31,934 bases of DNA from Hypsibius dujardini. Its lineage: Eukaryota > Tardigrada > Eutardigrada > Parachela > Hypsibiidae. Position numbers and translations under genes: made by a program. Numbering within the stretch: position 1 is the first letter of the stretch; every line of letters begins with the position of its first letter. Below, piece by piece: positions 20,881 to 31,912 of the stretch. Under the pieces are notes generated by a model, which was given only the letters and a program-made list of their open reading frames with translations, made no database searches and was not told where the DNA came from. The stretch is from assembly GCA_001579985.1 (NCBI GenBank), contig LRSR01001935.1, positions 1 to 31,934 of the forward strand. Direction: 5' to 3'.

Positions 20881-21420
20881 TTGGCAAAAACGTGGCGCTC
20901 ACGCCTACGTGCTACGTTGGACGTTGTTCAATTCACCGTCCTGGATAGAAATGAAGGAAAAGATACCTGACATTTCTGTTTGCAGTCAATTAAATCGAAA
21001 GAATTACTACATTTTATAACTGAGAAATGTTTTCAGAATCCTGAGAATGAGCAGACGACGCTGGTCCGATGAGTCTACGGCACCGTTACAGCCCTTAATC
21101 GGAGTTAGGTATTTTTGTACCGTTTTTTCAACGGACATCATGCAGATCCTTGAAGTGCCCCTCTCAGCGTGAGTGGCGCAATTCAGTCCCATTTGCATTT
21201 TCTCAGTCTCTAGGAAATTTTGTTTCATCATCGCCACCGGCATATCCCTATACCGCGGCTGGTTGCGATGATACAAATCAGTATACCGATTCTCAGTTTT
21301 TGTGTTGCTCTAAAGCATCGGTGAACGATTACCGATTACCAGGTTAGATGTCATAGTTGACCTATGAAGGGCAGTTGAATGAGCAGGGAATGGCGAGGTG
21401 CAACGCATTGGAAAGTAAAC
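20881..21420. other. Spacer, no gene recognised
   Basis: An 89-codon minus frame (21007-21276) is the longest, with no family resemblance I can name. No RNA gene seen. Confidence 0.3.
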
Positions 21421-21740
21421 GGGATGGCGGACAGACGGAAAAACTGACGGACGGACGGACGGAGGACTGATGAATGGACGGACGAACAGGAGGATGGACG
21501 GCCGGATAGGCGGAGGGGAGTATTGATGGACGTAAGGACAGACATATATACGGACCAAAGGATGGCCGGACTGAAGGATTAACGGGTTAACTGATAAACA
21601 GACGGACGAACGGACAAGCGGACGGACTAACGGACTAACGGATTGACGGATGGACGGACAGACGGAAAGACAGACGGAAAGACAGACGGATAGATGGATG
21701 GACGGACGGACAGAAGGACGGACGGACGGAGGAATGAGCG
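21421..21740. repeat. GGAC-type degenerate tetranucleotide array
   Basis: GGACGGAC/GACAGACG units with variants (GGATGGAC, GGAAAGAC) over about 320 bp. Confidence 0.85.
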
Positions 21741-22429
21741 GACCGACTGGCTAACTGACGGTACGGGTTGATTTCTGGCCAGAGCCCTCGGCAAACGATC
21801 GGACCACTGAACGGTCGACGTCCGGATAGATGTTATTGCCAGGCAGAAGGAACGAACCGTGCGGAACTGTTCCCGGTGGGACCACATGGTGGACGGACCC
21901 GTCGGCAGACCCGTCACAAACGGACGATTGACCGTCTGCCATGTTTCGACCTCGCGTTCCGGTCAAATTTAACGGTAAGCAGGAAAATCTAAAATTGCTG
22001 ACTTGAAATTGTTGAATAACATTTTCTTTTAAGATGAACAGCGATACTTAATCCAGGCTATTTCGGATAAAAATTTCGATCGTTTCGAGATTTGACTAAG
22101 CGAGAGCTCGGCCGAGGCCGAAATTTCCATTGAATGTGAATACTCACACAGCGTCTACAGCACCATTCCTAGGAATAATAATGACGACCACTCGCACACG
22201 TCTTCCGGTCACGGCACCACCGACGGCAACCGCGCGACTAACAACTTGCTATTTTTACCATCCGTATTCGTTCGATCCTTTTTGCCTGAACTAAACCTCA
22301 ACCGCCCCCCCCCTCCCCCACCAGCAGAAGGCGAGAATTCTTTTTCACCATAAAACTTGCCTCCATCATAGCCCATCCCCCTCGTCCTCGTCCCTGCCCT
22401 CGTTCCGTACGGACGAATCCCTTTCTTCG
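21741..22429. other. Region upstream of troponin T, no gene recognised
   Basis: Short Ser/Gly-rich minus frame at 21751-21966 with no recognised homologue. A C-rich run lies near 22304-22318. A MEF2-like CTATTTTTAC near 22249 sits about 180 bp upstream of a TATA box, which would suit a muscle gene but is a weak single-site match. Confidence 0.3.
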
Positions 22430-22436
22430 TATAAAA
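22430..22436 (+). promoter_or_regulatory. TATA box, putative troponin T promoter
   Basis: TATAAAA about 450 bp before the troponin T ATG. Initiation about 30 bp downstream would give a leader of roughly 420 nt with a CT-rich stretch near 22613. Unproven. Confidence 0.4.
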
Positions 22437-22881
22437 CAAATTTAGAACATCATCATCCTCACAGCGTGCTACACTTTTACGTAGAAGCCTTGCCTGCTTC
22501 CAGGTCTATACGTCATCGTCATCCGTGTCCGTCTGGCGAGGATGTGTGTGTGCTGAAATGTACTGCCTTTAAAAGGATATCCCACAGAATGTAGCCGCAC
22601 TGTGGAGGATTCGTCTCTCTCTCTCTCCGTGTCTGTGTACCACTTCTGGACATAAAAACATACACTGCTCCGGATGTTGTTGTGCCTTGCCGGCATAGGG
22701 CGTAGTAGCAGACCGTCGGGTTGATGGGGTGATGCGAATGGGAAGTGATAGGAGAAACAGTCAGCCAGTCTCTCCTCTCTCACAGTTTGAAGCCTCGCGA
22801 TTCTTTTGACGCGCGTTCCTGAACTCCCCCGGATTTACAAACTTTGCAACCGGATATCTCCTCCAAACCAACCCAGCAACC

Positions 22882-25800
22882 ATGTCTGACGAAGAGGGCG
22901 GATGGGGAAACGAGTAAGTGCTGAATTTCGATAGACACTTCCAAAATTGTGCTTTATATATAATTTTCAAATGTAAATGGATAAAACAAAACAAAACTTT
23001 CCATGATCAAACTTTATCACGTTTTAATTATACATGGCATCACATTTTTTTCCAGAAAATTATAAAAGAGTACTTTTAATTTTGCCTGAAGAAAAGACCG
23101 ATCTGTTAGTCAATCGTTAATTAATTAGCGTCTTCTACGTATTCTTCATTAAGCGACTTTTAGGCCGAATTTCAGAAACCGTGCGTTTTATATTCTTGTG
23201 CTGCCTAGAACTAGACACATTCTATACAAAATTATCATTTCAATAATAATTTCAGTACAAATAAAAAAAAATATATATACTGTATTAAGTACGCCCTCTC
23301 ACATTGTTGTAGCCGGAGGTCCCATCACTTAAAACGCTAATAGTTCAGCTTATCAGTGCATTTGTTTATTAGGCATTATTGTGCACATCGATATTCGATA
23401 TGCAAATATATATATATATATGTATGTACTACTTCAAATTGCTACATCTAGGTTGTAATACGAAGCTTGACTGTGTGGTGTCGTGTGTGTGTGTACATTT
23501 GGTAGTGTCATGTTTGCACGGTGTGAAATTTCTCCTCTCGCCCGTCGCCTGCTGTGCGCTTCTGTACACTTGTCGTCGAGTGTGTGTGTGGGGGACTTGA
23601 TATGCATATTTCTCCTATCGCTTTTCATTTTTTGTTTACGAAGTCAATTCGCCGGTGTCAGAACCTCCCGCGGCCTCTGCTCGAGCCACCACCACAGTGC
23701 AACCTCTGTGACATCTCATCACATCGCGCAGATCGAGAACTCCCCTCCCACCAAGAAGTTTATTTATACAGTTTGCCACACTGTCAGTACAGCGTAATCT
23801 CACACAGTCACGTCTCACCCCTCCCCCGCCACATGTCCCGTCTCGATCATCGAAGAGAAAAAGTCTCCAGAAATGTCACGACGGCCAGAGAAAGTAGTCC
23901 GTCGTCAGACATTGTTTTTCATTGATGGTTGCAAGGTATCCATCCATAGTGCACGTACGAGTGCAATATACAGTAATCTATGTAATACGTGTATATTCCA
24001 GTAATGTAATAATATATTAATGTATACAGTAATGTATGTAATGTGTATGATAATAATATCATAATATCATTATGTAATAATTTAATAGTATAATAATGTA
24101 ATATAATAATGTAATAATGCAATAATGTATGACAATAATGTAATAATGTATGACAATAATGTAATAATGTAGTAATGTAATAATGTAATAATGTAATATA
24201 TATGATAATCCAGTTATCCAGTGGCAATTATTAAAGACATGCAGCGGAATTAATTCGCATTGCAATATTTGATTAGGATTATGATTTGATATGTTTAGGG
24301 CGTGCGGTTGAAGAAATCAACTAAATATCGCAACGGTTCGTTATATAAAATAAGAGGTCATTAACATAGGAAGAGGTGGTACTAAGTACTCGTCCTCCAA
24401 GGGATGGTTTCCGCATATCCGTATGTACCGATTCTTCGTCGCATGCTTCAACACTACGACGCACATGTTTCCACCGTTATATGTTTTAACGTGCGTTTTT
24501 TCTCTTCTTTCCGTCCGTGTCGCGACTTTCTAGGGACGAAGGCCAAGAGGAGAAGAAGGTCGAAGTCAAGTAAGCGTCCTAGTGTGCGTGCGTGCGTGTG
24601 TGTGTGCTGCCCTCTTCCCTTCCCGCCAAATTACACATTGCACGAGTAATCTGGTTTATTCCTGACCACTGGCAAATCAATTACTGCTCAATTCACCGGA
24701 AATATCGAAATTGTCTTTTCTTAACACCCTCCAAATCAAAATTTTATTTCCAATCGATTGGCGTGAGGAGAAAAAAGTTGCTACAAGACACATTGAGCTA
24801 CCGGTCATTTGTGTGAATAAGACCGACAAGTTTCCGGTCTCATGGGACAATGGCCGACAGCTCCGCCTCCTGACCGCAAAATATTTTTCTGCTTATGCCA
24901 ATCGATTGCAAATAACATTTTGATTCAGAAAACGTCAAACAATACTTCGGACCTTTTGGTGAATTGAGCAGTGAGTGGGATGTTTAGTGGTCCGGAATAG
25001 GCCAGGAAATATATGCTGGTTCTCTACATATACGATCCCTTGCGTTTATTTATTATTTGTTGTTCGTCCCTAGTATTCTCTACTATTTGCCTGCCCCTAT
25101 TATTCGTTTGCTCGTCCACCGACCCGCGTCTCAAACTCAAACTCCTCCCACCCCAATTGTTTAATGAACATTTTATTTTATTGTTCACCTCAAAAATGCG
25201 TAGTAAACCCCATAATAAATGAGAACTCGTAGTAAAAGGAGACCCATAAACTTCCTTCTATTGTTTGTGCGTTGGCACGGTGTGTACCTTTGAACTCCCA
25301 GCCTGGACTGTGAATGAATTCCTTCCTTCCCCTCGCTCGCCGTCCTGCAGTGAGCCTGTACTTCGTTAAACAACTCTCGCCATGATTTTTTACAGGCGCC
25401 ATGAGGAGGAGAAGGGCGAGGAGAAGACCGAGGCGCAAAAGATGATCGAGGCCAAGCAGAAAAAACACGAGGAGGAGGAGAGCGCACGGCTGCGCGACCT
25501 TGAGGAGCAGCGCCGTCTGGAGCGCGAGAAGGAGGAGGAGGAGCTCCGTCGTCTCAAGGAGAAACAGGTGCGAAGCCGTACCGCCGGTTTTACCGGACAG
25601 ACAAACAAATAGACAGCGAGACAGACAAATAAGCAGACACCCAGACAGACACGCAGGAAGACAGCCTGAGGCAGGCATACAGACACACCGCCAGACAGAC
25701 AGGCGATTCAGAGAGACAAACCGACCGACCGACAGACATACGGAATATATAGACAGACAAATAGGCAAACAGACAGGCAGACAAACAGAAAGAAGTCAAG

Positions 25801-27412
25801 CAGGCAGACAGACAGCCAGACTGATAGGCAAACAGGCAGGCAGACTAAAGAAAGATACCGACATACCGATAGATAGGCAAGCAGGCAGGCAGACAAACAT
25901 ACATGTAGACAGATGGCTAACAGCTCTATGAGCCGAATGTTTCTGTCGTGAGTGGCAGTTTCGTGAACTTTCTCGCTGGATTCTTAGTGTTGTTGTGTGT
26001 GCTCTGGATTTATAGGCTCAACGTAAGAAGGAGCGTGAGGAGGAGGAGGCCAAACAGGAGGAGATGAAGCGCCAAGCGGAGGAACAACGCCGCGAACAGG
26101 AGGTATGAAAGCGCCTCGGTCACTGGACCACGCAAGTGCATGTGTGGGTCCTAGGGACCATTGTCTGCAACGGATGTCTGGGACTACAATTGAATGTCTG
26201 GATTGGTCGGTGGTACTTGTGTTGCCAGTCCTGTACCTTGTTGTCGATGAGAATTGGGATGATTGGGTCTGCATCGAGGGACGATTGTCTGAAATTACTG
26301 TCGGTCTGCCCGTCTGTGTCTGACTGTCTTTCGTGATTGTTTGTCTGCTTCTAGAACTGGTCCGAAACGAGAGTCTCTCGATCTGATTGTCCGTGTCTTA
26401 CTTTCTGTAATTACTGTCCTTCTGCTTCTATAACCGATTGTTCGGGATAGCTCCCTGACTGTCCGTTTCTTACTGCCTACGTGTATGACTACTGCTTGTC
26501 TCCTTCTAGACCCGGTCATCTGAACCGATTGTCTGTATATCTGTCTGTCCGCGACTATTTTTATAACGATTCTCTAATTGCTTTTAGAATTGGTCTGTTG
26601 CAGCGACTGCCTGTTTGTGAGTCTGTCCCTTACTGTTTGAAGCTATTCACCGTCTGCTCCTATACAGGATCGCGGTTATTATAAACGACTGCCTGTCTGT
26701 CTGTCCTTATTTTATTGTTGTCTGTAATTATTATCGATTTGATTCCAAAACAAATTGCATGTAACGACTGCCTGTGAGATTTTAGAAACCATTTTTTGGC
26801 AGTGTCTATCTGTCTGTGACCTTCTGTGACTGTCTGTCGAAAAGGATTGTCTGCGTACTGCTCCAAATCGTTTTGCATAAGGACTGCGTGGAGATTCGAA
26901 TGAGAACATGGTAATTAGTCATTTATGTGTCTTTATGTTCGTTCACAGGAAGCTCGTCGTTTGGAAAAGGAAGCTGAGAAGGCCAAGCGCCAGGAGGAGG
27001 CCGAGCGTAAGAAGGCCGCGGCCATGGCGTCTGTGGTCGGAGGACGCAACTTCGTCATTGAAAAGAAGGGAGAAAACTCCACCATGGACAAGGTTTGCAC
27101 TTCGCAATTTCGCATCTTATTCCACTTTTCAAGAAATTAACATTTTTTTAATGTTGTCTTTCTCTGTAGTTTATGAACATCTCGAAGGCCAAGACCGAGA
27201 TGTCTCTGAACACTAACGAACTCGAGGCACTCAAAGTGCGTACCATCAACGACCGCGTGCAGCCACTTTCGCTGAGCGGATTGGGTGCGAACGAACTGAA
27301 GCAGAAAGCTGAGCAGCTCTGGAAACAAATTGTGCAACTGGAGACCGATAAATACGATCTGAGCGAACGCTCCAAGCGTCAGGAATACGACGTAGGTCAT
27401 GCAGCTACACAC

Positions 27413-27448
<36 letters not shown>

Positions 27449-28509
27449 GGTCTGTCTGTCTGTCTGCTTCAGTAACAAAAAAATTACATTTCCATTTATT
27501 GAGATTTTACTTTTTGGGTATATACAGTTGAAGGAGCTGAACGAACGTCAACGCCAGATCAATCGTCAAAAGTACATCGCTCAGGGTGTCGATCCGGAAG
27601 CCAATGCGCGCTATCCGCCCAAGGTGCAGATCATCAGCAAGTACGAGCGTCGTACTGATCGTCGCACTTTCGGCGATCGTAAGGTCCTCTTCGACGGCAG
27701 CAAGGTCGAGGAGCAAAAGGAAATCCTCAAGCCAAAGGGTAAACTAGGCGAAACTAAGCCCGCGCACCAGGCAGACCGTAACATTCTTGCTCTAATTGAG
27801 GAGCCAGTAAAATGTCTCGAGTAGCTTTTCTTCTGCTCTGGTTTTTATGAAGGTTAAACTGTTGTGTCGTGTACCCCCGCAGGTGTTCTTCGCGATGAAA
27901 AGGCCTGGATCAAGAAGAAGGGTAAGAATGCTCTAGTACGGATGTATAAACTAAAATTACATTAGTGCACTAAAAAATAATAGTTACTAAGAATTTTTAG
28001 TTTAGTTTTCTTAGTAACTAACACTTTCAATCGAGTTATTAGTTAACTAGCTTAAAATTTTTCCCCCATTTAAATTTTTAACAACTGCACACATTTAGTT
28101 TAGTTTTTTACCTAATTACAGTAAAGATACTAAACTCAGGAATCAATTACTAAAATTTAGTTTACTAGGAAAACTTTCGTTAAAAGTAAAAAGGACGTTT
28201 AATTGTTAAAGTTTTTAGTTTAGTTTTATAGTTTTACCTTTGTAATTTCTTCTATGCCCATCCAAATAGAGGCTATATACACACACTACTATTAACTGTA
28301 GATCTACAACCCGAATGTGTTATGATTATTTGATAATTAAAATTGAATTGTCTTTTTTAACTTCAGAGGAGGATCGTAAACGCGGATCCCACGACGCGGT
28401 CGAGGAGGAAGACGCGCCCGCCCCTGCCCGTCCGGTCTCGAGCGGCGGCGGCTTCGGTAACGACGAAGAAGAACCCGAAGAGGTCGCCGTCGAGGAGGAA
28501 GAAGAGTAA
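22882..28509 (+). CDS. Troponin T (muscle thin-filament regulatory subunit), complete
   Basis: Troponin T anchors the troponin complex to tropomyosin and couples Ca2+ to contraction. Exons: 22882-22913, 24534-24569, 25396-25567, 26016-26102, 26949-27092, 27170-27391, 27528-27738, 27883-27921, 28367-28509; 361 residues, all GT-AG and in frame. Two tiny acidic exons encode MSDEEGGWGNEDEGQEEKK. A highly charged tropomyosin-binding helix follows in exons 3-5 (RLRDLEEQRRLEREKEEEEL). Exons 6-7 hold the conserved troponin I/C-binding coiled coil (LWKQIVQLETDKYDLSER, LKELNERQRQ) and the hallmark KYERRTDRRTFGDRKVLF (about 269-286). The C-terminus is a Gly/Glu-rich acidic tail ending VEEEEE, as in arthropod troponin T. 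Exon 8 (39 nt, phase 1-1) can be skipped without a frameshift. The two small N-terminal exons fit the usual hypervariable, alternatively spliced region. No AATAAA is present in the roughly 490 bp after the stop. Confidence 0.95.
23405..24210 (+). repeat. Simple AT-type repeats in troponin T intron 1
   Basis: An AT dinucleotide tract near 23405-23421 and a degenerate TAATAATG/TGTAATAA array at about 23995-24205, inside a 1.6 kb intron with no exon I can support. Confidence 0.6.
24929..24970 (+). other. Possible orphan RRM-like mini-exon in troponin T intron 2
   Basis: A 42-nt stretch between TTTGATTCAG and GTGAGTGGG reads NVKQYFGPFGELS, like helix 1 and the start of strand 2 of an RRM. Its phase does not suit troponin T: included there, it would bring a stop. 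It may be chance, a gene fragment or a poison exon. Confidence 0.2.
25600..25905 (+). repeat. GACA array, troponin T intron 3
   Basis: CAGACAGACA/GGCAGACA-type units begin about 30 bp after the donor at 25568. Confidence 0.85.
26266..26890 (+). repeat. Degenerate ~78-bp minisatellite with CTGT motifs, troponin T intron 4
   Basis: Related blocks begin at about 26266, 26344, 26421, 26499, 26577 and 26653, a steady period of 77-78 bp. Several carry CTGCTTCTAG or a variant, then a GGT or CGATTGTC block and TTACTGTC. The pattern fades towards 26890. Confidence 0.6.
27409..27470 (+). repeat. CTGT array, troponin T intron 6
   Basis: Nearly pure CTGT repeat (one CGGT variant) starting about 18 bp after the donor GTAGGT at 27392. 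Confidence 0.95.
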
Positions 28510-28921
28510 TAACTCTTTCATACATGTCTTGCATCGTTTTTTATCCGATCGTCAACAACCGGAGAGAGAAAACCGATGACTTTAGAAGAAGGGGCCTTTT
28601 TTGCTACAAATTTCTTGTCTGTGTGAAGGTGTAAAAGCTGTCTGTTGCGGTCCTCTTGTACCGGATAATAGTGTGAGACATCGATACTATGCGGCAAGTG
28701 ATCATTAACAGCAGAGGCTCGTTTATGGTCCTTACAGGTCGGAACCAGAACCCCTCACAGTAGCACCAGGGGGTGGGCATAGGGGCAAAATGCATTTTTT
28801 TCAAGATTGAACCCAAAATTGGGTCTCTTGTCCCTGATCATTTTGAAACTTGTGCGGGCGTGGGGATCTGATTTCCAGTGGCCCCCGCGACTTTCCCGTA
28901 TATGTTCAGCAGAGTGACAAG
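28510..28921 (+). other. Region downstream of troponin T
   Basis: Should carry the troponin T 3' untranslated region. It lacks AATAAA and ATTAAA. A palindrome, AACCCAAAATTGGGTC, lies near 28810. No gene recognised. Confidence 0.4.
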
Positions 28922-29606
28922 CAGAGATGTGCCGATATAAATTTTTACCGTTCCGCTACCGCTAGGACTCACATTTCCCGATACGCTTACTTCCGATAAA
29001 CCCAATAAATAAATATGGTCGTAAGCTTTTTAGAAGTATAATTTTTCTTTCGGATTTTTTTTTGCTGCAACAGAAAAAACGAGAACAGAATTTAAACGAT
29101 AGCTATTATTAAATTTATTCTAATGTCATTCTAGATAGCCAAAAACGGATTTTTGAGAGATTTTTTATTGTGTTTCAAATCAGTTCTACAGTGGTCATGA
29201 TTTTATTTACTAGTACATTAACATTGCCCGAAATCGAATGTAAAGTATACTGTATATTAGATAAATAGTTCCTTTGCGTGCTAAAACGGGCTAATTCTAT
29301 AATCTCCTACAGATAAGACTCCGAGGAGATCGTCAATTGATTGCTTGATTGGAAAGTTTACCGTTACGGGCGAGCTCATAGAAAAAACTCGTTGGCCTAT
29401 CAAGTGAACAAGGCGAATTTTTTAAATAAAATGTTCAAAAATCCCGATATTTTTTGTCCGATAAAAAAATCGCCGATACGCCCGGTAACGTAATTTGCCG
29501 ATTCGCTACCGCTCCGCTAACCAACGCGCCCGCTCCGCCAAACCCGGAAATTTATCGGGTTTATCGGAATTAGCGGGAATTCCGATAGATTATCGGCACA
29601 TCTCTG
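28922..29606. mobile_element. 685-bp non-autonomous hAT-like element with 8-bp target duplication
   Basis: The ends are CAGAGATGTGCCGATA and its perfect reverse complement. GTGACAAG is duplicated exactly on both sides (28914-28921 and 29607-29614). The CAGAG start and 8-bp duplication are the hallmarks of the hAT superfamily. The interior is rich in CCGATA/TATCGG motifs and has no transposase frame. Confidence 0.92.
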
Positions 29607-29614
29607 GTGACAAG

Positions 29615-30326
29615 TGACAAGGGAGGTTCTTCACATCCACAACTCTGTGGTATAAACATTTTTTAATAATCCTATGTTTACAATAATTTTCAATTTACAG
29701 GTGTAATATTTGTGATAGTTTATAATTTATAATCGCTAATTTAATAATTAATTTATGATAACAGATATAATATTTACAATAATTTTTATATATCTATATA
29801 TTGTCGCGGTAGCTAACCAGACTTCTCAAGTCGACCCTATTATACTAGCAGAACAACGGACGGAGACCGCTTGTCGTATTACTAGGACGGGAGAGGAGAA
29901 AACTAAAGAGATGCAAACTGATACTTTCATAACAGCAACTCGCGAGCTTATATAAGCGCTACGAGAGCGTACATGCACAAGTACGTGTATAAAGTATTAA
30001 ATGACCAATGGCCACATCAACGTAAACATCCACCAAGACAGAGTACAGAAATGCCCACAAATAGATTAGAACTCACTCCAAGACAGAACAGTACTAAAGT
30101 ACGTGTAGGCTAATAACATTAAGAGATGACCAGACGCGGAGTGGCGATGACAGGCAAGAAGGCCTTGCTTTGCGGTCCGGGCGTCAATGAATCAGCAGAC
30201 GCGACAATATACCGGTACCTATATATATTTGTATTGCCGGTGTGGTCATGAATTACGATGCTTTCGTTCACAGAATTTTAAACTTGGAAAAACTGGAAAT
30301 TATTGCAAAGTGTCCTTGACTTTCAT
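29615..30326. other. AT-rich spacer, no gene recognised
   Basis: A 66-codon plus frame at 29755-29955 starts with a hydrophobic, signal-peptide-like stretch but has no homologue I recognise. No RNA gene seen. Confidence 0.3.
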
Positions 30327-30875
30327 TAGCGGTAGACAAACATCACTTATTTGGTTGCTGAAATGGTTTCTGATTTTAGTGATGATTAGTGATTTCGACC
30401 AATCAGACGCTTTCAGTAAACTGTAAGTTTCAGTCACGCTGTTCCGCATTCAAGAAAAACATTTAAGGCATGAAGACAAAATTCACTTGTCAAAATTTGG
30501 TATGATTTCGTTCATTTTTTGTCATAATTCAACTTTCGCTGACATGTGCAAGCCAGACAATCCCAATTTTCGCTTGATGTCGGTATGGGTAAAACATTCC
30601 TCAACGTAAAAGCTTCTCAAAAAAAATTTAGGAGATCCCGGGAACGAAAACCGGAGCGAAGAAAAAAATCGCCGTTGATGAAGGCGAAAACTGCGAGTTC
30701 AGCGAATGCACAAAATTCGCGAACTCGACAAGACGCACACTTTAAGCAACCAAAAAAGGTGCTTAAAATTTTTACTGAAACAGGGTAATTGAAACTTGTG
30801 CTGAAACCAGACGACCAATCAGAACTTTCAGCAAAAGTTTTCAGCAACCAAATAAGTGATGTTTGTCCAGTGCTA
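30327..30875. mobile_element. ~549-bp inverted-repeat element
   Basis: A perfect 29-bp inverted pair, GACAAACATCACTTATTTGG and onward (30335-30363 and 30839-30867), extends outward to an imperfect TAGC...GCTA. Inner parts such as CCAATCAGA recur near both ends. No clean target duplication or transposase; superfamily not assigned. Confidence 0.7.
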
Positions 30876-31046
30876 TTGTAAACCAGCCGTTACTTAGAGA
30901 CCAATTTTAGTAAGTACGTTTTTTGACACTTTCCTAAACAAACTCAATTTCGAATCGATGGGCGTCAGCCGAAGTTTTTGACGAGATCAGTAGGCGGAGC
31001 TATGTCTCATTATTCCAAATTGTCTTAAAATTATTAGTTCACTTTA

Positions 31047-31211
31047 GGGGCCATTCACATACTATGTAATCAAAAAAGGGCCTTTTTCGACCACCCACCT
31101 ACCCAGATAATCAAAATCATAGTGGAGGGCGGGGCCTATTTACTGGTGAGTAATCAAGGGTCCAGACCACCCACCTACCCTCCTTTGATTACGTAATATG
31201 TGAATGGCCCC
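31047..31211. mobile_element. 165-bp MITE with TTA target duplication
   Basis: The terminal repeats begin GGGGCCATTCACATA and match over about 28 bp with two differences. TTA flanks both sides (31044-31046, 31212-31214), as for PIF/Harbinger-type MITEs. A block, GACCACCCACCTACCC, occurs twice in direct orientation inside. Confidence 0.85.
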
Positions 31212-31214
31212 TTA

Positions 31215-31739
31215 GGGAGACAGACCATAGCTCCACTCAGTGACATCCAAAAACATGCCTGTTGATGCCAATCGATGACAAATTGAATGTTAATTACGAG
31301 AATACGAAATGTGTTTGATAAAACTGTTTCTAAAAAGCTGCATTTTAGGAGTGAAAACCGAAGAAAAGGGAATCTTCCACGGTTTCCTAACTTTAAAATT
31401 CTGCCAAAAAAATTCTCGGGACCACAACAACAATATATACTGTATATATATATATATTTATCGAAAATCATTATGGACACTGATCTCGTAAAAAGTAATA
31501 TAGTGCAGTGATTCTGGATAGGGCATTTGAGAATCATCCATGGGCCATGGGAAGAAAAGAAAACAATGAACGCTATGATAGGGTGTCCGAATTTACCCAC
31601 CCGCTCAGCGTACGCTGCTGCGTGTCAATGTCAACAGTTCCAGCATAGTAAACAGAGGGTTCCCTCTCTCTTTACCGGTACTATGATTCCAGTACGCTTT
31701 GTTGTTATACGAGTATACTACACACGTGACACAAATCTC
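31215..31739. other. Spacer, no gene recognised
   Basis: Short TA repeat near 31435-31460. Nothing else recognised. Confidence 0.3.
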
Positions 31740-31822
31740 GCACTAATCGAGTTAAGCCGTGTCACTCGATTTGTATATTCAGCCTTCCCGAACCGAGTTT
31801 AATGGCTTAACTCGGTTAGTGC
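31740..31822. repeat. 19-bp inverted repeat (hairpin)
   Basis: GCACTAATCGAGTTAAGCC (31740-31758) recurs inverted at 31804-31822 with one mismatch. It may be an end of an element running off the window. Confidence 0.6.
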
Positions 31823-31868
31823 AAGTTTTGTTCGCCATGGGTATTGTCAGGTGTGGTGAATCCACTCT

Positions 31869-31912
31869 GGTGTTGTCACCGTTTTCACTTGGTGTTGTTA
31901 CCGTTTTCACTT
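31869..31912 (+). repeat. Two tandem 22-bp units
   Basis: GGTGTTGTCACCGTTTTCAC and two more bases are repeated directly with one change (C to T). Confidence 0.85.

Noticed and set aside
21007-21276. 89-codon minus ORF as a gene
   Set aside because: No recognisable domain and ordinary for chance length in this region.
21751-21966. Short minus ORF beginning MADGQSSVCDG
   Set aside because: Ends beside a GGAC repeat, no homologue recognised, no downstream exon found.
29755-29955. 66-codon ORF with signal-peptide-like start
   Set aside because: Hydrophobic start comes from AT-rich sequence; no further evidence of coding.
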